Positions 18,530 through 24,828 of a DNA stretch of 26,697 bases are shown in pieces. The notes under the pieces are model-generated. The model ran no database searches and had not been told where the DNA came from. It saw only the letters and a program-made list of their open reading frames with translations. The first letter of the stretch is position 1. Each line of letters starts with the position of its first letter. The stretch is taken from the NCBI GenBank assembly GCA_002704625.1, contig PAGZ01000046.1, positions 763-27,459 on the forward strand, in the 5' to 3' direction. This DNA comes from Candidatus Pelagibacter sp. (lineage in GTDB: Bacteria > Pseudomonadota > Alphaproteobacteria > Pelagibacterales > Pelagibacteraceae). The position numbers and the translations under genes were made by a program.

Positions 18530-18545
18530 AAACATGGAGATAAAC

Positions 18546-19580
18546 ATGAAAAACATAACTAAAGTAGGACTATCGGCATTAGCTGGTGCACTTGCTTTCA
18601 CATCTGCTCACGCAGGAGAAATCAGTGTTTCAGGTAGCATGATAGCTTCTTACACAAAAAAAGGTGGTTACAATACAACTGGTAACCCTCTTAATATGAA
18701 CAAAGAACTATCGTTCTCTGGTTCAGGCGAACTAGATAACGGAACTTCTGTTGCATACAAAATGACTACGGATCAGATGGCATTAAATGATTCTGAACTT
18801 GTATTTACAGGTTTACCATTTTCTGCTGGTGGAACTGTTGCATTGACATCTACTGGAGGTCCAATAGATGCAGTTGACAACGTAACACCAATAGCTTTTG
18901 AAGAAGCAGAAGCTGCTGTAGGTTCAATTGATGACGTATCAGGAGTTAACGGTACTTACGGTATCAGATATACTTTAGCTGACGTTGCTGGATCTGGCGT
19001 AACGCTAGATGCAATGTACGTTCCTAAAGCTGGTACAGGTGATGCTGGAAATGAAAAAGGTACAAATGCAGGTGATGCAGCAACAGGTAGCGGTTTTGAT
19101 GTCGTACTAAAAGGAGCAGTTCCTATGGTTGACGGATTATCGTTTACTGCTGGTTATTCTCGAATAGAGAAAAACGGAGTATCAAAAGGTGACGAAGATG
19201 TTCACGCTGGTACTTTAGGAGCTAACTACGCAATTGGTGGTCTAAAAGTTGGTTACCAAAGAGGTGTAGAAGTTGACTCTGGATCAAACGCAACAGAAAC
19301 TCAACACGTTAACGATTATATCGGTATTTCGTATGCAGTTTCTGATAATTTAACTGTATCTTGGAACGAAACAGAATCGAAAAGATATAACCACGGCGCT
19401 TCAGGCGTAGGTGGTGGTTCTGCAGTAGTTGACACAGACCAGGATCTTGAATCAATCAGTTTGTCATACACAATGGGCGGAATGACTATAGGTATATTAG
19501 ACTCTGAAGCAGATAATGCTGCTTACACAGTTGATAGAAAACAGTCTGCGACTGCTGTGCAAATGACGATTGCATTCTAA
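18546..19580 (+). CDS. Outer-membrane porin, SAR11-type
   Basis: This 344-residue protein has a classic signal peptide (KNITKVGLSALAGALAF, cleavage after SAHA near residue 23). The mature beta-barrel alternates polar and hydrophobic residues, is rich in Gly, Ser and Thr, and ends in the Phe of TIAF, the outer-membrane insertion signal. It resembles general porins abundant in SAR11 bacteria. An in-frame ATG at 18534 exists, but GGAG at 18536-18539 sits 6 nt before the ATG at 18546, which also gives the normal signal peptide. Its codons are noticeably less AT-biased than its neighbours', as expected for a highly expressed gene. Substrate is unknown; it is monocistronic. Confidence 0.9.
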   Translation: MKNITKVGLSALAGALAFTSAHAGEISVSGSMIASYTKKGGYNTTGNPLNMNKELSFSGSGELDNGTSVAYKMTTDQMALNDSELVFTGLPFSAGGTVALTSTGGPIDAVDNVTPIAFEEAEAAVGSIDDVSGVNGTYGIRYTLADVAGSGVTLDAMYVPKAGTGDAGNEKGTNAGDAATGSGFDVVLKGAVPMVDGLSFTAGYSRIEKNGVSKGDEDVHAGTLGANYAIGGLKVGYQRGVEVDSGSNATETQHVNDYIGISYAVSDNLTVSWNETESKRYNHGASGVGGGSAVVDTDQDLESISLSYTMGGMTIGILDSEADNAAYTVDRKQSATAVQMTIAF

Positions 19581-19582
19581 GT

Positions 19583-20161
19583 TTAAAAAGTTTTTTTAAA
19601 AAAAGCCGGTATGAATTTACCGGCTTTTTTTTTGGCTGCTTGCAAGGCAATACCAGTTATATTTAGATCTCTTGTTTGATTAAAATTTTTTTCATTAATA
19701 CCACCTAGGGCAATAAAGTTTACCGAAAATGAATTGGCTAACAAATTAAATCTATTTTTACCTAAAAAACTCTTTTTATTCACATAATTTGTCTTAAATA
19801 ATCTTGATAAAATAATTTGATTACAGCCCTGCTTAATCTTCTGGTTTATTTCAAAATAATTATGAGCACTACCAATTATATTAATTTTTTTATTTATTTT
19901 TTTAAGATGGCAGAAATTTTTTTTATTATATGCAGATACGTAAAAATTGTTTGATCTCATTACAAATAGAGCCCTGAGGTTATTTGCTATAAAAAAAACT
20001 ATTCTTCTTCTATTAAGTTCATTTTTATATTTTTTTAATTCTTCAATACTTATTTCTTCTGTATTTCTTAAAACTAAAATTGCACCTGTTAATTTGACAT
20101 AATCTAGGTTAATCTCATTTAATTTATTTATCAAAAAAAATATTTTTTTTTTTAATGCCAT
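19583..20161 (-). CDS. Divergent thiamine-phosphate-synthase-like (ThiE/TenI fold) protein
   Basis: The 192-residue sequence follows the order of ThiE-family blocks. RIVFFIANN stands where the family has liINDR, IIGSAHNYFEINQKI resembles the GxSxH block, CNQIILSRLFKT resembles the GPxFxT block, and NFIALGGIN matches the (A)IGGI phosphate-binding loop. Several usual catalytic positions appear changed (ND to AN, the HLGQ-type block unrecognisable), so it may lack thiamine-phosphate synthase activity. The frame is open upstream to 20260, but the ATG at 20161 is the likely start because the longer form would overlap yggS by 100 nt. A bidirectional terminator lies within its final codons. Confidence 0.65.
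   Translation of the reverse strand: MALKKKIFFLINKLNEINLDYVKLTGAILVLRNTEEISIEELKKYKNELNRRRIVFFIANNLRALFVMRSNNFYVSAYNKKNFCHLKKINKKINIIGSAHNYFEINQKIKQGCNQIILSRLFKTNYVNKKSFLGKNRFNLLANSFSVNFIALGGINEKNFNQTRDLNITGIALQAAKKKAGKFIPAFFKKTF
19598..19633. terminator. Intrinsic terminator of the porin gene, inside the convergent ThiE-like gene
   Basis: GCCGGTA (19605-19611) pairs perfectly with TACCGGC (19618-19624) around a TGAATT loop, with nine T residues (19625-19633) on the plus strand. The A-run on the left (19598-19604) gives a T-tract on the minus strand too, so the hairpin can work in both directions. It starts about 25 nt after the porin stop. It also lies inside the last codons of the convergent ThiE-like gene, upstream of that gene's stop at 19583-19585. 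Confidence 0.9.
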
Positions 20162-20828
20162 GGATAATAAAGTTATAAATAAACTAACTTTAATACAAGA
20201 AAATATAAAGAGATTAAGTATTGATAATTTTCTAATACCAAAAGTAATTTGTGTTTCCAAAACCTTTCATATCGATAAATTAAAACCATTGATCGACCAT
20301 GGCCACCATGATTTTGGAGAAAATAAAGTCCAAGAGGCAATTTTAAAATGGTCTAAAATAAAAAAAGATAAATCAAACTTAAAACTTCATATGATTGGTA
20401 AACTGCAAACAAATAAAGCCAAAAAAGCTGTAGAATTATTTGATTATATACACTCTCTTGACACAACGAAACTAGCTAATGCACTAAAAAAAGGTGAAAA
20501 AGAATTCAACAAAAAACTAAAATATTTTATTCAAATTAATATCGGAAATGAAGAAAAAAAATCTGGAATTATGAAAAATGAAGCAAAGAATTTTTTAAAT
20601 TATTGTCAAAAAGAATTAGATCTAGATATTATTGGCCTTATGATTATTCCACCGAATGACGGTAATACAAAAAAATATTTCAAAGAAATATCAGAATTAA
20701 ATTCTGATTTAGGACTAGAACATCTTAGCATGGGAATGTCAGAAGATTATGAACTGGCAATAAAGTTTAATTCAACATTTTTAAGAATTGGATCAGCAAT
20801 TTTGGGACCAAGAACTGTCAATGAATAA
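20160..20828 (+). CDS. yggS: YggS/PLPBP family pyridoxal-phosphate homeostasis protein
   Basis: This family binds pyridoxal 5'-phosphate without known catalysis and buffers vitamin B6 pools. The 222 residues keep the blocks VICVSKT with the PLP-binding Lys, DFGENKVQEAILKW, LHMIGKLQTNKAKKA, YFIQINIGNEEKKSGI, GLMIIPP, and the phosphate-binding end LSMGMSEDYELAI plus LRIGSAILGPR. The start ATG (20160-20162) overlaps the opposite-strand start of the ThiE-like gene by two bases (CCATGG). It is therefore probably leaderless or very short-leadered. Its last 11 nt overlap the convergent transpeptidase-like gene. Confidence 0.94.
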   Translation: MDNKVINKLTLIQENIKRLSIDNFLIPKVICVSKTFHIDKLKPLIDHGHHDFGENKVQEAILKWSKIKKDKSNLKLHMIGKLQTNKAKKAVELFDYIHSLDTTKLANALKKGEKEFNKKLKYFIQINIGNEEKKSGIMKNEAKNFLNYCQKELDLDIIGLMIIPPNDGNTKKYFKEISELNSDLGLEHLSMGMSEDYELAIKFNSTFLRIGSAILGPRTVNE

Positions 20829-21309
20829 TTAGTTTAGTTTTATTACTAATCATGCTTAATATTTTAATAAAATCTTTTTTTTTAATACTTATACATCCCT
20901 TGGTCTTTGAAAATTTTTTTGTCGCAATATGAAGAAAAATAGCGCTGCCCTTTTTTTTTACTACTGGATTCATGTTGTAACTTATTACTAAAATTAAGTC
21001 ATATATATTTTTTTTTAAAAATAATTTTTCAGCACTCTTATCAAATGGATATTTAATCAATTTATTATAATGTTTAGATCTAGGATCATCGCACCAACCC
21101 ATAAGATGGTTTATTGACCTTTTTTTTATTTTACATTGAAATTTCCTTATTCTGTCTTTTCTATATAGCAGAAGTTTGAATTTAAATTTTCCTTTTGGCG
21201 TCTTAAGATCTCCTTCCTTTTTTTTTGAAGTTAGACCCCCTTTTCCTATTGAGCATTTTATTTTATAGTTATAAAAATAAAGAAAGTTTTTTATTAAACT
21301 TATATGCAT
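20818..21309 (-). CDS. L,D-transpeptidase family (YkuD-fold) protein
   Basis: YkuD-fold enzymes use an active-site Cys to form or remodel L,D peptide bonds in peptidoglycan. This 163-residue protein has KEGDLKTPKGKF near residues 32-43, GWCDDPRSKHYN near 71-82, and the catalytic block IFLHIATKKFSKTKGCISI near 122-140, with the conserved His and Cys. It belongs to the short, single-domain branch of the family. No signal peptide is evident, which is odd for a cell-wall enzyme. Its ATG (21309) directly abuts the divergent regulator's ATG (ATGCAT). A -10-like TATAAA lies 5 bp upstream, suggesting a leaderless message. Confidence 0.82.
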   Translation of the reverse strand: MHISLIKNFLYFYNYKIKCSIGKGGLTSKKKEGDLKTPKGKFKFKLLLYRKDRIRKFQCKIKKRSINHLMGWCDDPRSKHYNKLIKYPFDKSAEKLFLKKNIYDLILVISYNMNPVVKKKGSAIFLHIATKKFSKTKGCISIKKKDFIKILSMISNKTKLIIH

Positions 21310-21320
21310 AAGAATTTATA
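21292..21320. promoter_or_regulatory. Divergent promoter/start junction at ATGCAT
   Basis: ATGCAT (21304-21309) holds two back-to-back start codons. On the plus strand TATTAA (21292-21297) ends 6 bp before the regulator ATG. On the minus strand TATAAA (21320-21315) ends 5 bp before the transpeptidase-like ATG. These are the spacings expected if transcription starts at or next to the A of each ATG. No convincing -35 elements are seen. Each promoter would lie inside the other gene or its upstream antisense, so the two transcripts would compete. Confidence 0.4.
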
Positions 21321-21936
21321 CTCCGTTAACGTTGCATGTATATGTAGCGAAAATTTTATCAAGTCTTTTGAGGAAGTTAAATCATTTTTTTCATTTAATT
21401 TATTTTTAATAGAGCCAAACTCAATAGAGTCGGCTAATGAAAAATATGATGCTATTATTATTGAGTCTACATTTGAAAAAAAAGTCTCTTTGGAAAAAAT
21501 AAATATACCCAAGATTTTGATAGGAAATAAAAATTTAAGAAAAAATACAGGAGGTAATTACCAAACAACTCTAAAACTGCCAATTAATATTCTCAAATTT
21601 AATCAAGAAATCATTGATTTATGTAAGAAGAGTGAATTTGGTAGAAATTCTTTAATTAAAGTAAAAGATTATATTCTTGATAAAAACGAGAGGGTATTAA
21701 AAAAAGGAAAAAAAATTCTTAAAATTACAGAAAAAGAAATTCATTTTATTAATATGCTACACAATTCCAAAAAACCATTAAGTAAAAAATATATTCTTGA
21801 AAATATTTGGTCTTATTCATCGGATGCTCACACGCATACTGTTGAGACACACATATACAGACTAAGACAAAAAATAAAACAAAGTTTTAATGATGATAAT
21901 TTTATTCAAAATTCCAAAGATGGATACTCGCTTTGA
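21304..21936 (+). CDS. OmpR/PhoB-family winged-helix regulator with degenerate receiver domain
   Basis: The C-terminal half (about residues 120-210) is a clear OmpR-type DNA-binding domain: LKITEKEIHFINMLHNSKK, LSKKYILENIW, then HTHTVETHIYRLRQKI and DGYSL. The N-terminal half has receiver length and spacing but lacks the acidic pair after beta-1 (VACICSEN), and the phosphoacceptor position reads IIIES rather than a D. It probably works without phosphorylation. No histidine kinase is nearby. Its stop codon overlaps the TTG of the ArfA-like gene, so the two are coupled. Targets are unknown. Confidence 0.85.
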   Translation: MHKNLYSVNVACICSENFIKSFEEVKSFFSFNLFLIEPNSIESANEKYDAIIIESTFEKKVSLEKINIPKILIGNKNLRKNTGGNYQTTLKLPINILKFNQEIIDLCKKSEFGRNSLIKVKDYILDKNERVLKKGKKILKITEKEIHFINMLHNSKKPLSKKYILENIWSYSSDAHTHTVETHIYRLRQKIKQSFNDDNFIQNSKDGYSL

Positions 21937-22049
21937 AAAAGAGGAATAAAATTGCTAAAGATTTATTTTCTAAAAAATATCATAAAAGGGTAGTGAAACC
22001 CAAAAAAGGAAAAGGCAGCTATAATAGGAAAAAACTAAGAAAGCTTTAG
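21933..22049 (+). CDS. arfA: ArfA-like alternative ribosome-rescue factor (38 aa)
   Basis: A 38-codon frame starts with TTG at 21933, overlapping the regulator stop (TTGA), and ends with TAG at 22047-22049. The protein is very basic and contains KKGKGSYNRKK near residues 24-34. From memory, E. coli ArfA contains NKKGKGSYMRKG. An ungapped alignment also matches the preceding N-x-I, L and RV positions. ArfA recruits RF2 to ribosomes stalled on messages lacking a stop codon, and the KGKGSY segment lies in the mRNA channel. This copy lacks the hydrophobic C-terminal tail of the E. coli precursor and resembles its processed active form. ATG is absent, so TTG is the best start. It is too short for ordinary gene finders. 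Confidence 0.8.
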   Translation: MKKRNKIAKDLFSKKYHKRVVKPKKGKGSYNRKKLRKL

Positions 22050-22972
22050 AGTCTTGCTCCAATTTTTTCAATTATTTTTGATGCCATTTTAGTACCTAAT
22101 TCTAAACTTTCTTTAGAATTTTTTTTATTGATATATCCATCTAGAAAACCAGAAGCAAATAAATCTCCCGCACCAGTCAAATCCTTAATTTTTAAATTTT
22201 TCTGTGCGCTGCATTCTACTACTTCATTTTTGCTAATTGCTACCGAACCTTTTGCTCCTCTAGTTATAATTACTAAATTACTTAACTCTTTACCAAAAGT
22301 TATTACATCATTAAAATTCTTAGTATCGATTAATGAAGTTATTTCTTGTTCATTTGCAAAAACTATATCTAATTTATTTTTAACTAAGTTTAAAAAGCTA
22401 TCTTTATGACGTTCTACACAAAAAATATCTGACAATGACATTGCAATTTTATTTGAATTTTTTATTACCTTATCAAAAGCTTTTTGAGGATCTCCTTTAT
22501 CCCACAAATAGCCTTCCAGAAATGTTAATTCACTTTTTTTAACTATATTTTCGTCTATATCATTTTCATCAATCTTTCCTGAAGTTCCTAAAAAAGTACA
22601 CATTGTTCTTTCAGAGTCTGGAGTAATTAAAATCAAACATGTCCCGGTAGGTATTTTCTCATTTTTTTTAGAATAAAAATATTCAACTTTTTCTTTTTTT
22701 AAACCTTCTTCGTATTTTCTTCCTAACTCATCATTGTTTATTTTTCCTATAAATCCAACTTTATTTTCAAGTCGTGCCAACCCAACAATTGAATTTGCAA
22801 CTGAGCCACCCGAAATTGTTTCCTCAATTTTTAAATTACTTAAAAGTTTTTTAAATTCTATTTCACTAACAAGTTTCATTGTACTTTTTGTTAATAAATT
22901 ATCAGATAGAAAATCATCTTTGACTCTACAAATCACATCTACTATCGCATTTCCTATGCCTAAAACTTTCAT
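22046..22972 (-). CDS. PfkB-family carbohydrate/nucleoside kinase (adenosine-kinase-like)
   Basis: The 308-residue protein has the ribokinase fold: N-terminal LGIGNAIVDVICRV, the substrate-side GGSVANSIVGLARL near residues 56-69, GFIGKINNDELG, and the C-terminal ATP/anion-hole motif DLTGAGDLFASGFLDG near 264-279 with the catalytic Asp. FANEQEIT and ITRGAKGSVA are also typical. Related alphaproteobacterial genes are often annotated as adenosine kinase. The specificity (adenosine, ribose or another sugar) cannot be decided by eye. It directly follows ftsY with no gap and ends overlapping the ArfA-like gene by 4 nt. Confidence 0.9.
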   Translation of the reverse strand: MKVLGIGNAIVDVICRVKDDFLSDNLLTKSTMKLVSEIEFKKLLSNLKIEETISGGSVANSIVGLARLENKVGFIGKINNDELGRKYEEGLKKEKVEYFYSKKNEKIPTGTCLILITPDSERTMCTFLGTSGKIDENDIDENIVKKSELTFLEGYLWDKGDPQKAFDKVIKNSNKIAMSLSDIFCVERHKDSFLNLVKNKLDIVFANEQEITSLIDTKNFNDVITFGKELSNLVIITRGAKGSVAISKNEVVECSAQKNLKIKDLTGAGDLFASGFLDGYINKKNSKESLELGTKMASKIIEKIGARL

Positions 22973-23848
22973 TTAAGATCCTATTAATATTTTAGTAAAA
23001 TTTTTTGAGTCAAAAGAATATAAATCATTTTCTTTTTCCCCCATTCCAACAGCTAAAATAGGTAGCTCATATTTCTTACAAATAGCTAACAAGATTCCTC
23101 CTTTAGCATTTGTATCTAATTTAGTGAATATTAAACCAGTTAAATTTGAAATTTTTTTAAACTCCTCAACTTGATTCAATGCATTTTGTCCTGTTGTAGC
23201 ATCTAGAACTAAAATAGTCTCATGAGGATAATTTGGATTTATTTTTTTTAAAACATTAAATATCTTTTTGTATTCCTCCATGAGATTTTTCTTATTTTGT
23301 AGTCTCCCTGCAGTATCAATTAGCGCTAAATCTAAATTATTTTTTTCTGCAAAAATTGCAGTCTTATAACTTACTGAAGCTGGGTCTGTTCCTATATCTG
23401 ATTTTACAATATCAACTGAAATTTTCTTTGACCAAAGTTCTAGCTGATCAATCGCTGCAGCTCTAAAAGTATCTGCAGCACCAAAAACTATTTTTTTTCC
23501 TTTGTCTTTGAATATTTTTCCTAGTTTTCCTATTGTGGTTGTTTTTCCAACACCATTAACCCCCGCAACAACTATAATAGCTGGTGATTGATTACATATG
23601 TTATCTAATTTTTTTTCGTAGGGTGTAAGAATTTCAGAAATTTGATTTCCTAGGAAACCAAATACCTCTTTTTCATCTTTAATTTGTTTGCCTATTTTTT
23701 CTTTTTTAAATTTCTCCTTCAACTCCGAAGCTATTTGTGTACCAACATCTGATTCAATAAGAAGTTCTTCAAATTTATTAAGCAAGCTTTCATCTATTTT
23801 TTTTTTACTAAATAAATTATTAAACCTGAAACTTTCAAAGAACTTCAT
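22973..23848 (-). CDS. ftsY: Signal recognition particle receptor FtsY
   Basis: FtsY is the membrane-side SRP receptor GTPase that docks Ffh-ribosome complexes to the translocon. The 291 residues are essentially only the NG domain: helical N domain to about residue 85, then G1 AGVNGVGKTTTIGKLG near 94-109, DTFRAAAIDQL, the switch DTAGRLQNKKNLMEE, and TKLDTNAKGG with GMGEKENDLYSF. The acidic A domain of E. coli FtsY is missing. A short basic amphipathic start (MKFFESFRFNNLFSKKK) may serve as the membrane anchor. Its start overlaps the dapF stop by 1 nt. Its partner ffh is just across the divergent region. Confidence 0.97.
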   Translation of the reverse strand: MKFFESFRFNNLFSKKKIDESLLNKFEELLIESDVGTQIASELKEKFKKEKIGKQIKDEKEVFGFLGNQISEILTPYEKKLDNICNQSPAIIVVAGVNGVGKTTTIGKLGKIFKDKGKKIVFGAADTFRAAAIDQLELWSKKISVDIVKSDIGTDPASVSYKTAIFAEKNNLDLALIDTAGRLQNKKNLMEEYKKIFNVLKKINPNYPHETILVLDATTGQNALNQVEEFKKISNLTGLIFTKLDTNAKGGILLAICKKYELPILAVGMGEKENDLYSFDSKNFTKILIGS

Positions 23849-24690
23849 TATACTTCTAATTCAATCTTTTTAACTTCTGAAACAGGACCAATCATAAATA
23901 TATTATCTGTTTTATCTATTTTTATTTTTAAAGAACCATGCTTAAATTTTATGTCTACTTTATCATTGGCCAATTTATTTTTTAATGCGGCAACAGCTGT
24001 TGCGCAAGCTGCTGTACCACAAGCTTTGGTCAGTCCCGCGCCCCTTTCCCAAACATTAACATTTATATTATTTTTATCTATAACTTGAGCCATTGTCACA
24101 TTGGTCTTTTCTGGAAATAGATCATGGTTTTCAATTTTTGGACCTATCATTTTTAAATCGTACTCAAAACAATTTTTAACAAAAAAAATTATGTGTGGAT
24201 TTCCTACGTTTACACAAAATCCACTTGTAAATTTCTTGTTATTTATCTCTAAAGTTATATCAGCTGGGTTTATTGTTTTTGATAACGGGATCTCGTTAAA
24301 ACTAAATAAAGGTTTTCCCATTTCAAGTTCTACTTGTAAATTTCCTACTATTTTTGCATTAAGTAGTCGGTTTTTTGTTTTTAATTTAATTTCTTTGGTA
24401 TTTAAATTTTTACCTAAAAGATAAGCTACGCATCTAGATCCATTTCCACATGCGCTTATCTCACCTCCATCAGAGTTAAAAATTGTTATTGGAAAAAAAT
24501 TTTCTTTCTCTTTTTCGATAAAGATTATTTGATCAAAGCCAATATTAGATCTACTTCCTAATTCAATAATTTTTTCTTTTTTTAAATCTATAGAATTTTT
24601 TCTTCTATCGATAATGACAAAATCATTACCCAACCCATCCATTCTGTAAGCGTTTATAAGTGCCATAATTTGATTAGTATCTTTATTCAT
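23848..24690 (-). CDS. dapF: Diaminopimelate epimerase DapF
   Basis: DapF converts LL- to meso-diaminopimelate for lysine and peptidoglycan synthesis, using two cysteines as acid/base. The first catalytic Cys is in SACGNGSRCVAYLL, the second in TKACGTAACATAVAAL. MDGLGNDFVIID near the start and CVNVGNPHIIFF in the middle are also intact. The frame begins at 24690; the in-frame ATG at 24666 (MALINAYRMDGLGNDF) gives the more usual N-terminus and may be the true start. A minus-strand TACAAT (24714-24709) could be its -10. It heads the dapF-ftsY-kinase operon. Confidence 0.96.
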   Translation of the reverse strand: MNKDTNQIMALINAYRMDGLGNDFVIIDRRKNSIDLKKEKIIELGSRSNIGFDQIIFIEKEKENFFPITIFNSDGGEISACGNGSRCVAYLLGKNLNTKEIKLKTKNRLLNAKIVGNLQVELEMGKPLFSFNEIPLSKTINPADITLEINNKKFTSGFCVNVGNPHIIFFVKNCFEYDLKMIGPKIENHDLFPEKTNVTMAQVIDKNNINVNVWERGAGLTKACGTAACATAVAALKNKLANDKVDIKFKHGSLKIKIDKTDNIFMIGPVSEVKKIELEV

Positions 24691-24701
24691 TGACTTTTAA
24701 A

Positions 24702-24819
24702 ACCCTTAATTGTAGCTTCTCTCCACTTCCGCAAACATTAGATTTTGCGGTGCCTTTAGAAATAAAGGGATCGACACTAGTCAGCGAGGGTTCGCCCACT
24801 AGTGCGATTGGTGCTGGGT
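24702..24819 (+). ncRNA. Structured leader RNA of ffh (three hairpins plus possible closing stem)
   Basis: The gap before ffh encodes compact RNA structure. Hairpin A pairs CCGCAAA (24729-24735) with TTTGCGG (24744-24750). Hairpin B is CCTTTA-GAAA-TAAAGG (24753-24768), capped by a GNRA tetraloop. Hairpin C pairs ATCG plus CACTAGT (24770-24773, 24775-24781, A24774 bulged) with ACTAGTGCGAT (24798-24808), with GGG-TTCG-CCC inside. ACCC (24702-24705) plus AGC (24714-24716) could pair with GCTGGGT (24813-24819) to close the domain and cover a GGGTG that may act as ribosome site. I recall a candidate motif named ffh in SAR11 bacteria, which this may match. It lacks the SRP RNA GGAAGNAG signature. 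Confidence 0.7.
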
Positions 24820-24828
24820 GAATAAAAA

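Noticed and set aside
21988..22005. GGGT/ACCC hairpin in the ArfA-like gene as a terminator or RNase III site
   Set aside because: Only 4 bp, followed by A rather than T on the plus strand. On the minus strand only a short TTTT follows, so it is too weak to call.
24702..24819. 4.5S SRP RNA gene (ffs) upstream of ffh
   Set aside because: The conserved GGAA tetraloop with the GGAAGNAG asymmetric side is absent on the plus strand. The minus strand has GCGGAAGTGG, but its flanks do not form the SRP helix.
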